A stretch of DNA of 35,429 nt from Ignavibacteriaceae bacterium (GTDB taxonomy: Bacteria > Bacteroidota > Ignavibacteria > Ignavibacteriales > Ignavibacteriaceae): positions 1-35,429 of the forward strand of contig JACAFC010000139.1 of the NCBI GenBank assembly GCA_013388515.1, in the 5' to 3' direction. The position numbers were made by a program, and so were the translations under genes. Positions 9,408-18,204 of this stretch are shown here, piece by piece. Within the stretch, counting starts at the first letter, position 1; each line of letters begins with the position of its first letter. The notes under the pieces were generated by a model, which saw only the letters and a program-made list of their open reading frames with translations, was not told the origin of the DNA and ran no database searches.

Positions 9408-10655
9408 CTATTCTTCCTCTTCAAATTGAGATTTGATAATCTCTATTATTTCGTTAACCTTCTCCTCACTCAGTCCTTCAATTTCCTTTAGCTTATCGGG
9501 TCCAGCAGTAAGCACCTCAAGAGCAGTATCGTAACGATTATTAATTAACAGTTCATAAATTTCTTCACCAAGCTCTTCTTTAATATCAATTAGCTCAATA
9601 TCTTCTTCGTATTCTTCAAATGGTTTTTCTTCACGAATAATTTCAATATCGTAGCCGGTTAATTTCATTGCTAACCGAATATTTACTCCATTTCGTCCAA
9701 CAATCATTGAGACTTGATCAGAATCTGCATTTACAATAGCTTTTTTGTTAATAGTATCAACTTGAACATTTTTAAGCTTTGCAGGAGCTAGAGCACGTTG
9801 TATAAATATCACTGGATCATCGGAGTAATTTACCACATCAATGTTTTCATTGTTTAATTCACGTACTATTGCATGTATTCTTACACCTTTCATTCCAACA
9901 CAGGCACCAACAGCATCAATTCTTTTATCTTGTGATTCTACTGCAACTTTTGCTCGTTCGCCGGGTTCACGGGCAATTGACTTAATTTCGATAATACCAT
10001 CGTATATCTCCGGAATTTCAATTTCAAATAATCTTCTTAAAAACAAATTATCTGAACGAGAAATAATTATTTGCGGCCCGCTGTTGCCCTTTTTAACTTC
10101 CTTAACAATTGCGCGTATGGTTTCACCTTTTTTGTATTTTTCATATGGAATTTGTTCGTTACGCGGTAAAAGAAGTTCATTTTTATTATGATTAACTAAT
10201 ATGTCGCTTTTTCTTATTTGATAAATATCGCCGACTACTATCTCATTAAGCAGCTCTTGATATTCATTGTAAATGATATCTTTTTCAATATCTCTAATTT
10301 TTTGGTTTAAACTTTGCTTTGCCAGAATGATCAATCTGCGCCCAAAGGTTGCTAGTGGCAGTTTTTCTACAAAATCTTCGCCAACTTCAAGCTCATCCTC
10401 ATTTCCTCTACGTTTCACTTCATCAATACTGATTTGTAGATTGGGATCTTCGACATGATCAACTATTTCGCGTTCTAAAAAGATTTCAATATCACCCTTA
10501 TCCATATTAACGACGACATCAAATTTTGCCTCTTCACCATATTTCTTCCTTACCAGCAATCCAAAGATTTCCTCAATTATTCCGCCTAAAACATCTTTGT
10601 CAATTCCTTTTTCTCTTACCATCTGGGAAAAGGATTCAACAATATCAGCATTCAT
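9408..10655 (-). CDS. nusA: Transcription termination/antitermination factor NusA
   Basis: Binds RNA polymerase and nascent RNA, strengthens hairpin-dependent pausing and termination, and takes part in rRNA antitermination. The 415-residue protein has an N-terminal RNAP-binding domain (1-130), an S1 domain (about 138-202), a double KH module (about 205-345, with VGACVGMKG at 249-257 and IVGRNGVNIR at 318-327) and a short acidic C-terminal helix-hairpin-helix region (375-415). The ATG is set by a strong GGAGG eight or so bases upstream, in the 14-base gap after rimP. NusA is known to affect expression of its own operon in E. coli. That matters because a hairpin with a U-tract precedes rimP here. 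Confidence 0.97.
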   Translation of the reverse strand: MNADIVESFSQMVREKGIDKDVLGGIIEEIFGLLVRKKYGEEAKFDVVVNMDKGDIEIFLEREIVDHVEDPNLQISIDEVKRRGNEDELEVGEDFVEKLPLATFGRRLIILAKQSLNQKIRDIEKDIIYNEYQELLNEIVVGDIYQIRKSDILVNHNKNELLLPRNEQIPYEKYKKGETIRAIVKEVKKGNSGPQIIISRSDNLFLRRLFEIEIPEIYDGIIEIKSIAREPGERAKVAVESQDKRIDAVGACVGMKGVRIHAIVRELNNENIDVVNYSDDPVIFIQRALAPAKLKNVQVDTINKKAIVNADSDQVSMIVGRNGVNIRLAMKLTGYDIEIIREEKPFEEYEEDIELIDIKEELGEEIYELLINNRYDTALEVLTAGPDKLKEIEGLSEEKVNEIIEIIKSQFEEEE

Positions 10656-10669
10656 TTATTTTTCCTCCA

Positions 10670-11125
10670 TTAAGAAAAACTAACTACAACGTTAGCTTTT
10701 ATTATGTTATTAAAGTTAATAATTACTTCTTTATTGTTCGAAACAAATGTCAAATATTCGCCTTCAATGGATACAAGCTTTCCAGCAAGCTTTCTTTTCT
10801 CTTCATCAACACCGTAAATTATATCAAACTTTCTGTTTATGTGTTTATAATACTGCTTCAAATATTTCAGTGGTCGGTCGATACCAGGTGATGAAACATC
10901 AAGCCGATAATTAGGAAATTGAGCCAATAGAATTTGTAATTCCACATCTATTTTATTGCTGATATTTGCACAGTCATCTGCCGAAATATCCCTTTCGCCA
11001 TCAATAAACACTTCAATTACCCTATTGTGTTCGGTTCCTCTTAGGATAAGTTCGATGAGCAATAAATTATCTTTTGCGATAATTTGCTCAATTAATTCTC
11101 GAATATTTTCATTTAACGGTTTCAT
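10670..11125 (-). CDS. rimP: Ribosome maturation factor RimP
   Basis: Helps assemble the 30S subunit. The 151-residue protein shows the family landmarks: RVIEVFIDGERDISADDCANIS (about 35-56) in the N-terminal domain, the YRLDVSSPGIDRPLKYLKQY region (98-117), and a C-terminal SH3-like barrel with LAGKLVSIEGEYLTF. It is the first gene of the rimP-nusA-infB operon. The ATG at 11123-11125 has no Shine-Dalgarno sequence; instead it is preceded directly by a U-rich tract that follows a GC hairpin, described separately. Confidence 0.95.
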   Translation of the reverse strand: MKPLNENIRELIEQIIAKDNLLLIELILRGTEHNRVIEVFIDGERDISADDCANISNKIDVELQILLAQFPNYRLDVSSPGIDRPLKYLKQYYKHINRKFDIIYGVDEEKRKLAGKLVSIEGEYLTFVSNNKEVIINFNNIIKANVVVSFS

Positions 11126-11154
11126 ACAAACAAAAATCGCCCGATACAGGGCGA
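11126..11154 (-). promoter_or_regulatory. Hairpin plus U-tract directly before rimP (possible attenuator)
   Basis: On the minus strand TCGCCC (11154-11149) pairs perfectly with GGGCGA (11142-11137) around a six-base loop. The sequence TTTTTGTTTGT then leads straight into the rimP ATG. This is the form of an intrinsic terminator, placed in the 5' leader rather than after a gene. The opposite strand lacks a U-tract, so it is built for the rimP direction. With the promoter found just upstream, the whole leader would be about 35 bases, leaving no room for a classical antiterminator. A rimP leader attenuator is known in gammaproteobacteria; whether this one acts likewise is inference. Confidence 0.6.
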
Positions 11155-11164
11155 ATAACTATGC

Positions 11165-11195
11165 CAAACTTAGCATTATTTTGACGAATAAGCAA
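11165..11195 (-). promoter_or_regulatory. Bacteroidota-type promoter of the rimP operon
   Basis: Reading the minus strand, TTG (11195-11193) is followed after exactly 20 bases by TAAGTTTG (11172-11165). This matches the TTG-N19/21-TAnnTTTG promoter described for Bacteroides and Flavobacterium. Transcription would start near 11160, a few bases before the leader hairpin. The match is exact in both boxes; use of this consensus by this organism is inferred from its phylum and its short sigma factor. Confidence 0.6.
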
Positions 11196-11280
11196 GGTTT
11201 GTTTCTGCTTCACTATCTATTCAGCATAAAGTAATCATTGAAATGCTTATTTTTACATGTAAATAGTAAGGGAATCGACA

Positions 11281-12987
11281 ATGAAAAAATATAATTACCA
11301 AATTTCTGATCTTTTAAATACTGTTTTGTTCTTATTCCTCATATTATTATTTGTTTCATGTAAAACAAAAGAGGATAGTATGACACAAGAACTGAGAAAC
11401 TTCATTATAAAATTCGAGGAAAAAGCTGCTGTGGCTTATAGTGAAAATGCCCTCGCATATTTTAATGCAACCATCTCTGTAAAAACAGAGGATTATAACA
11501 AATCATCTGAATTACAAATCAAATACAACAAAATTTTTTCAAATAAGGATGATTTTGCTCTTCTTAAAAAAATCAAAGAATCCAACTCTATTAATGATGA
11601 GCCTCTTAAACGGCAGCTTGATGTTTTATTCCGCGCCTACAGCAAATATCAAATTGATGAGAAAAAGCTTGAAGAAATTGTAAAATTAGGAACCGATATT
11701 GAGAATCGTTATTCTACTTTTAGAGCCGAAGTTGGAGGAATAAAGCTTACTGATAATCAAATTGAAGAAAAGTTAAAAAATTCTACCGATTCAAAAATCC
11801 TCCAAGAAACTTGGCTGGCAAGCAAAAAGATTGGAAATGCTGTCGCTAAAGATATTTTAAAATTAGTCAAGATGAGAAATGAAACAGCTAAAGAGCTCGG
11901 CTACTCAAATTATCATGAAATGAGTTTGAAATTATCTGAGCAGGATCCAAAAGAAATAGATCTAATTTTTGATGATTTGTTCGAAAGAACAAAAGGTGTT
12001 TTTGCACAAGTTAAAAACGAAATGGATGAATTTTTAGCAAGAAGATATAAAATTTCAAAAAATGAACTGATGCCCTGGCATTATCAAAATAGGTTCTTCC
12101 AGGAAGCACCAAAAATTTATGCTGTCGACTTAGATTCATATTACAAAAATGAAGATGTAGTTGAACTTACCAAAAACTATTACAACGGAATTGGTTTAAA
12201 CATTGACGACATGCTGGCAAAAAGCGACTTATATGAAAAGGAAGGAAAATATCAGCACGCATATTGCACCGATATTGATCGTAACGGCGATGTGAGGGTT
12301 GTATGCAATGTAAAGCCAAACTACAATTGGATGAACACAATGCTTCACGAGTATGGTCATGCTGTTTACAGCAAGTACATTAGCAGAAATTTGCCGTGGA
12401 CGTTACGCGAGGAAGCTCACACTTTTACAACCGAAGCAATTGCAATGCTGTTTGGAAGATTTGCTTCTAACCCGCAATGGCTGGCTGATGTCGTAGGAAT
12501 ATCAAAAGAAGAGCAAGAAAAAATAGCTGATGCAAGTTTCAAATCTTTACGATTAGAACAGTTGGTGTTCAGCAGATGGGCACAAGTTGTTTATAGATTT
12601 GAAAAAAGTATGTACGAAAATCCGGATCAAGACTTAAACAAACTTTGGTGGGATTTGGTTGAAAAATATCAGCTGCTTAAACGACCTGAAAATAGAAATG
12701 AACCCGACTGGGCATCAAAAATCCATATTGCTTTGTATCCTGCATATTATCACAATTATATGCTCGGTGAACTATTGGCCTCTCAGTTATCTTTTTACAT
12801 TAACAAAAACTTACTTAATTCTAATGACCCGATGACAGAAAGCTTTAAGGACAACGCAATGGTTGGAAATTATCTTAAAGAAAAAATTTTCGCGGTCGGA
12901 AACGGACTTTATTGGAATGAGATGATTGAGAAAGCAACTGGCGAGAAATTAACGGCTAAGTACTACGCAGAGCAGTTTATTAGATAG
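11281..12987 (+). CDS. Lipoprotein zinc metallopeptidase, M2 (angiotensin-converting-enzyme-like) family
   Basis: 568-residue gluzincin peptidase. The N-terminus has a hydrophobic stretch (11-26) ending in a lipobox FVSC with C27, so it is probably a membrane-anchored periplasmic lipoprotein. The zinc site is H356-E-Y-G-H360 with the third ligand E385 in TTEAIAM. The segment NLPWTLREEA between them resembles the LPVALREGA stretch of ACE. The H-to-E spacing is one residue longer than in ACE. Members of M2 are peptidyl-dipeptidases that remove C-terminal dipeptides. M3 oligopeptidases share the HExxH fold and are the main alternative. It is transcribed away from rimP and stands alone; an 8-bp inverted repeat follows it (13000-13025). 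Confidence 0.85.
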   Translation: MKKYNYQISDLLNTVLFLFLILLFVSCKTKEDSMTQELRNFIIKFEEKAAVAYSENALAYFNATISVKTEDYNKSSELQIKYNKIFSNKDDFALLKKIKESNSINDEPLKRQLDVLFRAYSKYQIDEKKLEEIVKLGTDIENRYSTFRAEVGGIKLTDNQIEEKLKNSTDSKILQETWLASKKIGNAVAKDILKLVKMRNETAKELGYSNYHEMSLKLSEQDPKEIDLIFDDLFERTKGVFAQVKNEMDEFLARRYKISKNELMPWHYQNRFFQEAPKIYAVDLDSYYKNEDVVELTKNYYNGIGLNIDDMLAKSDLYEKEGKYQHAYCTDIDRNGDVRVVCNVKPNYNWMNTMLHEYGHAVYSKYISRNLPWTLREEAHTFTTEAIAMLFGRFASNPQWLADVVGISKEEQEKIADASFKSLRLEQLVFSRWAQVVYRFEKSMYENPDQDLNKLWWDLVEKYQLLKRPENRNEPDWASKIHIALYPAYYHNYMLGELLASQLSFYINKNLLNSNDPMTESFKDNAMVGNYLKEKIFAVGNGLYWNEMIEKATGEKLTAKYYAEQFIR

Positions 12988-12999
12988 GAAAAAATCCCA

Positions 13000-13025
13000 A
13001 CAGAATTATCTTTATTAAATTCTGT
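13000..13025 (+). terminator. Weak hairpin after the M2-like peptidase gene
   Basis: ACAGAATT (13000-13007) pairs with AATTCTGT (13018-13025) around a ten-base loop, 12 bases after the stop codon. The stem is AT-rich and no clear T-tract follows, so a terminator role is only suggested by position. Confidence 0.35.
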
Positions 13026-13079
13026 AGAATTTAGCGTTTACTTTGTTTGATTAATTTGATCTTTCCCGGAGACTCTGAT

Positions 13080-13283
13080 TTATGATTTTGAAGAACGGTC
13101 AAACAACTTTGCTATTATAAATCCCACGATTACACCAATCAGCATCATTAGCGAGATTAGTACTATTGCAGACATTGCAATCGACCAAAATAAAAAATCA
13201 ATCTGAACAATCCGCGTATTCTGTAAAACAAATATTGTAAACAACACAATTAAAATTAAAAGAATAATGATTTTGGCTTTCAT
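13080..13283 (-). CDS. Small LapA-domain (DUF1049) inner-membrane protein
   Basis: A 67-residue protein with two predicted membrane helices (about 3-20 and 38-59) and a short basic/serine tail. The pattern of a first helix ending in FVLQN, then a strand-like VQIDFLFW, then a glycine-containing second helix with GVIVGFIIAKLF is that of the LapA/DUF1049 family. E. coli LapA helps control LPS assembly through LapB and FtsH; no lapB partner is visible here, so its role in this organism is unknown. It lies alone between two plus-strand peptidase genes. The small size is normal for the family. Confidence 0.75.
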   Translation of the reverse strand: MKAKIIILLILIVLFTIFVLQNTRIVQIDFLFWSIAMSAIVLISLMMLIGVIVGFIIAKLFDRSSKS

Positions 13284-13447
13284 AGGAGCTCTTATTTTGC
13301 CTTACTAAATCTCTTATTTTTTTCTTCTATCAAATTTAGGGGGTTCTCTAATTCAAATCAAAGCTTGAAATTAAGCATATAAAATGTCTCCTTTCTATTA
13401 AGCTGTTGATGGCTTATTTTTAATTCACAAAAATTTAGGATTGAAAA

Positions 13448-14920
13448 ATGAAATCTTTATTTACTATTTATTTTAGTTTATTATTTGTCACACTCATCCA
13501 AGCACAGAATTTCCTCCTATTCGAAGACTACTTCCAAAATGAAACTATGCGAGTTGATTACCATCATGTTGGTAATGCAAAATCCGAGCTGTTTGCCATC
13601 GATAGAATTTATCAATACGGTACTTGGGCAGGCAATCCTAAAAATTTAATTGATTATTTCAACAACGGTAAATATTATGTTAAAGTTTACGATGCTGCAT
13701 CCAATAAATTAATTTTTTCCAAAGGATTTGACAGTTACTTTGGTGAGTATCAAACAAGTGCAAATGCAAACAAAGGCATTAATAAAGCATATCATGAATC
13801 TGCATTGATTCCTCTTCCGAAAGCAAAAGTAAAGTTCGCTATTGAAAAAAGAGATTCTGAAAATAAGTTGAAAGAAATATTTGCTGCAGAGATCGACCCG
13901 GCTGATGTTTCAATTGTTAAAGATAAAATTGTAGATAAAGATGTAAAGGTGTTCAAATCAGTTTATAATGGCGATTCACACCAAAAAGTTGATGTAGCAA
14001 TCATTGGTGAGGGGTATACTGAGGATGAAATAGGAAAATTCCGAGCCGATCTTGAAAAGTTCAGTCAAATTTTATTCACGCAAGAACCTTTTTTATCAAA
14101 CAAAGAGAAGTTCAACATTTATGGCGTGTACAAACCATCGGAAGAAAGCGGAACAGATGAGCCGCCAGCAGATATTTTCAAGAAAACAGTTCTCAATTCA
14201 AAATTTAACTCACTTGGTTCAGAAAGATATTTGCTGACAGAAGACAACAAAACTCTTCGCGATCTTGCTGCACATGTTCCTTATGATGCATTATACATAA
14301 TGGTTAATCATAAAAAATACGGCGGCGGCGGTATTTATAATTGGAGTTGTACTTTCACTACCGATAATCAATGGCACAAATATTTATTTCTTCATGAATT
14401 TGGTCATTCGTTTGCCGGCTTAGCAGATGAGTATTACACGTCCGACACTGCTTATGAAGATTTTTTCAAACCAACCCTTGAGCCTGTCGAACCAAACATA
14501 ACCGCATTACTCGATACAACAAATTTAAAGTGGAAGAAATGGATGACTAAAGGAATTGAACTTCCAACTTACTGGGAAAAGAAAGAGTACGAAGAATTAG
14601 ACTACAAATGGCAGGATGAAAGACGTGCGTTGAACAACAAAATTGCCGAGCTGAAAAGAAATCGTGCAAAAAAACTTGAAATAGCTCAAGCCGAAGAGGA
14701 ATATAATCTAAAAGATAAACAGCATGCAGTTGAGGTGGATTTATTCTTGCAGAAAACTAAAAATAACCGAAAAGTCGGAGCGTTCGAAGGCGGCGGTTAT
14801 CTCCCAAAAGGTTTATACCGGCCAATGGTTGATTGCATAATGTTTTCAAAAGGAGATAAACCATTTTGCAAGGTTTGTGAAGACGCAATTTTAAAAGTGA
14901 TTAATTTTTACTCTGAATAA
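13448..14920 (+). CDS. Secreted M64-family metallopeptidase
   Basis: 490-residue protein with a signal peptide (1-19, cleavage near QAQ). An N-terminal beta-rich region (20-150) is followed by the peptidase domain, recognised by VDVAIIGEGYTEDE (about 181-194) and the zinc-binding motif H316-E-F-G-H320 followed by SFAGLADEYY. The Cys pattern near the C-terminus (C463, C474, C477) also belongs to this family, which was named after an IgA-cleaving enzyme of Clostridium ramosum; the substrate here is unknown. An odd feature is a charged, helix-forming stretch at about 376-436 inserted between the zinc site and the C-terminal Cys region. It is unlinked to neighbours and converges on the PBP gene. 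No T9SS sorting domain is present. Confidence 0.9.
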   Translation: MKSLFTIYFSLLFVTLIQAQNFLLFEDYFQNETMRVDYHHVGNAKSELFAIDRIYQYGTWAGNPKNLIDYFNNGKYYVKVYDAASNKLIFSKGFDSYFGEYQTSANANKGINKAYHESALIPLPKAKVKFAIEKRDSENKLKEIFAAEIDPADVSIVKDKIVDKDVKVFKSVYNGDSHQKVDVAIIGEGYTEDEIGKFRADLEKFSQILFTQEPFLSNKEKFNIYGVYKPSEESGTDEPPADIFKKTVLNSKFNSLGSERYLLTEDNKTLRDLAAHVPYDALYIMVNHKKYGGGGIYNWSCTFTTDNQWHKYLFLHEFGHSFAGLADEYYTSDTAYEDFFKPTLEPVEPNITALLDTTNLKWKKWMTKGIELPTYWEKKEYEELDYKWQDERRALNNKIAELKRNRAKKLEIAQAEEEYNLKDKQHAVEVDLFLQKTKNNRKVGAFEGGGYLPKGLYRPMVDCIMFSKGDKPFCKVCEDAILKVINFYSE

Positions 14921-14927
14921 ATTGTTA

Positions 14928-14982
14928 AACAAACCCAGTTTCTCTGTGCTATGTACAACGTATTAAAGATATTGGGTTTGTT
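14928..14982. terminator. Inverted repeat between convergent genes
   Basis: AACAAACCCA (14928-14937) is perfectly complementary to TGGGTTTGTT (14973-14982). It lies in the 69-base gap between the converging M64 peptidase and PBP genes. The loop is long (about 35 bases), so it is weaker than a standard terminator. Its position suggests it stops transcription from one or both sides. Confidence 0.45.
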
Positions 14983-14989
14983 ACTTCTA

Positions 14990-16945
14990 TCACCAGGCAT
15001 AAAAAGTGTTGTAATGTTCTTCTTCTGGAGAATGCAAACGGCATCGTGAAGGTAAATTTTCAAGTGAAACAAAATAGGATTTGGTGTGTGTGCAAAATTC
15101 TGCTGCAAGTTCCCCGCTGTCAACACAAAGCAAAGTATCTGCAACGCTTGTCGGTTGAACAAAATCAGAATTTAGATAAGGAAATCTCTTTGAGATACTC
15201 GCCATCATTCTTCCCCAAATTGGTGCGGCAACAGTTCCTCCGTACTGAAATCCTTTAGTTAATTTTTTTGAGGGGTTATCATACCCAACCCAAACGGCAG
15301 TCGAAAGTGAGGGTGTATAACCAACAAACCAAGCATCGGTATAGTTTTGAGTTGTTCCTGTTTTACCAGCAGCTGGACCATTAAAATATTTCCTAACCGA
15401 AGCTGCTGTACCATAGTTCACAACATTTTGCAATGCTGTCGTTAGCAAATAAGTTGTCGCAGAATCAAGCACAACCCGTTTTTCATTTTGATTACTGTAA
15501 ATAACATTTCCGTTTTTATCTTCTATTTTTATAATTGAATATGGTTCAGCATAAATTCCGGCGCTTGCAAAAACCGCCATCGAACCAGCCATCTCCAAGG
15601 GAGAAACTTCGCCTGTACCCAAAGCAATTGATGGATATGACGGAATTGTAGATTTAATCCCCATCATGTGTGCGAAAGAAACTACCGAATCGGGAATAGT
15701 CAATTCAGTAATTGCATATGCAGCCGCAAGGTTAATAGAGTTTTCAATTGCATCAATCATTGGAATCATTTTGCCTGAGTACGAATTATCATCATTCGAA
15801 GGTTTCCACTCCCATGATTTTCCGGCATCAACAACAATTGGCGAATCGAGCAGTGGAGTTGCAAGCGTATAACCATCAACCAATAACTTTCCATAAAGAA
15901 ATGGTTTAAAAGAAGATCCGGGCTGGCGGTGAATTTGTGCTGCTCTGTTTAACCCTCTTGATTCGGATGAAGTATTTCCGCCAATCATTGTCTTAATCAT
16001 TCCGGTACCAGGTTCAACAGAAACTAAACCAAGCTGTAAATCTTCCATTGATTTAGGAAGACTGCTGAACTGAGAATTAACAGCATCTTCAGCGGCTTTT
16101 TGCATATCATAATTCAATGTTGATGTAATTTTTAACTCATCCTTACTGAGAGTTAAGCCCATTTTTTGCACGATGTTGACCGCAGTTTTTCTAACGTGTT
16201 CAAGGAAATGCCTCCCAACAATTTCCCGGAGTTTTAAGTTAAGATCCGTTTTCTTCAATCTCTGAAACTCTGAATTTGACAACTTTCCAACTTCAACAAG
16301 ATTGTAAAGAACTTCATTTCTGCGGTTCAATAATTTTTGCGGCGCTTTGTTTGGATCATAACCATTTGGTGATTGAAGCAGCCCAACCAATGTTGCACTT
16401 TCTGCCAGCGATAATTGATCGGGAGTTTTGCAAAAGTACTCTTGCGATGCAGCCCAAATACCGTAAGCACCATGACCAAAATTAACCGTGTTGAGATATA
16501 AAACTAAGATTTCATTTTTAGAGTATTTTTTCTCAAGCTCTCGTGCCAAATCAATTTCGGATAACTTTCTGGAAACTGTTTTTTCAAATGAAAGAAATAA
16601 GTTTCTTGCAAGCTGCATTGTAATTGTACTTCCGCCTTGAGCATTGCCGGTGATTGTATTCCAAAGGCCCCTAACAAGTCCTTTAATTGATACGCCGTCA
16701 TGTTGGTAAAAATCTCTATCTTCGGTAGCAATTAAACATTGAGTTACATAACCAGAAATGTTAGAGATATTTTTAACATCAACTCTCTTTTTTTCGCCGA
16801 TGTAGCCGATCAGTTTTCCATCTGAAGACAGAACGTATGATGAAAAATCCAATTTTATTGGAGGAAGATTTTGCGGAAAAATTTGAGCTGAATAAAACAA
16901 AATCAGTATGAAAAGCGGGACAATATTTATCCAAGGTTTATGCAT
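14990..16945 (-). CDS. Bifunctional penicillin-binding protein (PBP1A-like)
   Basis: Builds peptidoglycan: the glycosyltransferase domain polymerises lipid II and the transpeptidase domain cross-links the strands. The 651-residue protein is anchored by an N-terminal helix (about 7-24). The GT51 domain has E75-DRDFYQHDG and GGSTITMQLARN (104-115). The transpeptidase has S344-SFK347, S403-IN405 and K528-TGT531, so all three active-site motifs are intact. A C-terminal Cys-containing tail (C607, C618, C635) is a common extension in Bacteroidota PBPs. It follows the AlaX-like gene after 85 bases on the same strand and may be co-transcribed. The gene name (mrcA/pbpA type) cannot be settled from sequence alone. 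Confidence 0.93.
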   Translation of the reverse strand: MHKPWINIVPLFILILFYSAQIFPQNLPPIKLDFSSYVLSSDGKLIGYIGEKKRVDVKNISNISGYVTQCLIATEDRDFYQHDGVSIKGLVRGLWNTITGNAQGGSTITMQLARNLFLSFEKTVSRKLSEIDLARELEKKYSKNEILVLYLNTVNFGHGAYGIWAASQEYFCKTPDQLSLAESATLVGLLQSPNGYDPNKAPQKLLNRRNEVLYNLVEVGKLSNSEFQRLKKTDLNLKLREIVGRHFLEHVRKTAVNIVQKMGLTLSKDELKITSTLNYDMQKAAEDAVNSQFSSLPKSMEDLQLGLVSVEPGTGMIKTMIGGNTSSESRGLNRAAQIHRQPGSSFKPFLYGKLLVDGYTLATPLLDSPIVVDAGKSWEWKPSNDDNSYSGKMIPMIDAIENSINLAAAYAITELTIPDSVVSFAHMMGIKSTIPSYPSIALGTGEVSPLEMAGSMAVFASAGIYAEPYSIIKIEDKNGNVIYSNQNEKRVVLDSATTYLLTTALQNVVNYGTAASVRKYFNGPAAGKTGTTQNYTDAWFVGYTPSLSTAVWVGYDNPSKKLTKGFQYGGTVAAPIWGRMMASISKRFPYLNSDFVQPTSVADTLLCVDSGELAAEFCTHTKSYFVSLENLPSRCRLHSPEEEHYNTFYAW

Positions 16946-17030
16946 TATAAATGAATTTTCATTTCATACTTTTAGACTTTATTCCATGATTTTTGTTTCG
17001 GGAAGGAAAACATTGCAAACAAGCACACAT

Positions 17031-17468
17031 TCAGTCATTCAATTTAAATCTTATTCGCAGTACACCGCTTTCGAAGCTTGAAGAGATAATTTTAAAACCT
17101 CCAATTTCTTTTGATGAAGAAACATGTTTGCCAATACATGGACAAGCATCATAGTCTCCTATTTTTATTATTCTGATGTTGTCGCCCGCTTGGTCGGGAA
17201 GCTTATCGAGCGAAAATGTTTTTAATGCTTCTTCTCTTGGAAGGAATGTTTCTGTAACAGGCAGATTAAGCTCAATTATTTTATTTACTCTTGTTTCTAT
17301 CTCAGCTAATTCGGCTGGCGTTAATTCGCGGTCAAAGTGATAATCACATTTTGATTTTTTCTTCTCAATGTGCGCGCTGAATGATCGCCCCTTATTAAAC
17401 ATTCTTACCATCGTTTGATTGAGAATGTGTTCGGCGCTGTGCATTCGTGGATCGTAATCTTTACTCAT
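17031..17468 (-). CDS. AlaX-type alanyl-tRNA editing protein
   Basis: Free-standing editing domain related to the second additional domain of threonyl/alanyl-tRNA synthetases; such proteins hydrolyse mischarged Ser- or Gly-tRNA(Ala). The 145-residue protein has the zinc-binding motifs H10-SAE-H14 and C111-IGK-H115, the two halves of the HxxxH and CxxxH signature. It is a short form without the N-terminal domain found in longer AlaX proteins. It lies 33 bases from the end of the interrupted nitroreductase gene and upstream of the PBP gene, all on the minus strand. No functional link among them is evident. The substrate cannot be deduced. Confidence 0.82.
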   Translation of the reverse strand: MSKDYDPRMHSAEHILNQTMVRMFNKGRSFSAHIEKKKSKCDYHFDRELTPAELAEIETRVNKIIELNLPVTETFLPREEALKTFSLDKLPDQAGDNIRIIKIGDYDACPCIGKHVSSSKEIGGFKIISSSFESGVLRIRFKLND

Positions 17469-17500
17469 TAAAATTCCTTTTTACTAGACGATAAGAAAAA

Positions 17501-18007
17501 TCACCACTTATTAAAATGAACTTTTTCTGTCTTATACCTTTCTTCCGCAACTGGATTTTCTGCAGGATAACCAAGTGCGACCAGAGAAATCGGAAGAACA
17601 TACTCCGGAAGATTGAACAACTTTTTAAAACCTGTTATTGTTTCCTTTACAGGATAAACTCCAATCCAACAGGAGCCCAAACCTAATCCATGCGCAGCAA
17701 GTAAAATATTTTGTGTAGCTGCAGAACAGTTTTGCTATATATAATCAATATTCTTTTCAAGATTAAGATCGCCGCAAACTAAAATCGCTGCTTGGGTTGA
17801 TTTTAACATTTCCTGCGGAATAAACTTTATTACTTCATCGAGCAAATTCCGTTTATCTATAACAATAAATTGCCACGCTTGGTTATTCATTGCTGACGGG
17901 GCATACATTGCCGATTTCAATAATTTGTCAACAGAGCCTGCCGGTAGTTCTTTTTCTGTGAATTTTCTTATGCTTCTTCTATTTAATATTGCACTAAAAA
18001 GGTTCAT
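17501..18007 (-). pseudogene. Nitroreductase-family gene interrupted by an in-frame TAG
   Basis: The frame starts at the ATG 18005-18007 with a good AGGAG site, and its first 90 codons give a typical FMN-dependent nitroreductase N-terminus: NRRSIRKFTEKEL at about 9-21 and APSAMNNQAWQFIVID at 36-51. Codon 91 is TAG (17735-17737). The same frame then continues intact for 77 codons with QNCSAATQNILLAAHGLGLG, SCWIGVYP, LPISLVALGYP and a normal family ending EKVHFNKW before TGA at 17501-17503. The stop falls inside a very conserved segment, at the residue before QNCSAAT. There is no frameshift. It is a fresh pseudogene, a sequencing error, or less likely a readthrough codon. A complete protein would have 168 residues. 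Confidence 0.85.
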
Positions 18008-18038
18008 GTTACTCCTATATTCAATAATTTCTACCCTT

Positions 18039-18046
18039 CAAATTTA
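18039..18046 (-). promoter_or_regulatory. Promoter -7 box of the nitroreductase gene
   Basis: On the minus strand TAAATTTG (18046-18039) matches the Bacteroidota -7 consensus TAnnTTTG exactly. It lies about 32 bases before the ATG, with an AGGAG ribosome site in between. No TTG is found at the ideal upstream distance, so the assignment rests on one box. Confidence 0.4.
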
Positions 18047-18204
18047 GCGAATTTTTGAGCTGTTTTAATTATAACCAAATTTTTACCCTAAAAATCAAAA
18101 TAAATGATTCTGCACTTAAAATTGCGTTTTTGATTAAAATTAAGCCCTTTGTTAGCTTTTATAAAAAAAGTAGCAGCATGTATAAAGATTTTCCTACCCT
18201 AGAA

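Noticed and set aside
11281-12987. M3 (oligopeptidase) assignment for the lipoprotein peptidase
   Set aside because: The stretch between the HExxH and the third ligand resembles ACE-type M2 more closely; M3 is kept as the alternative.
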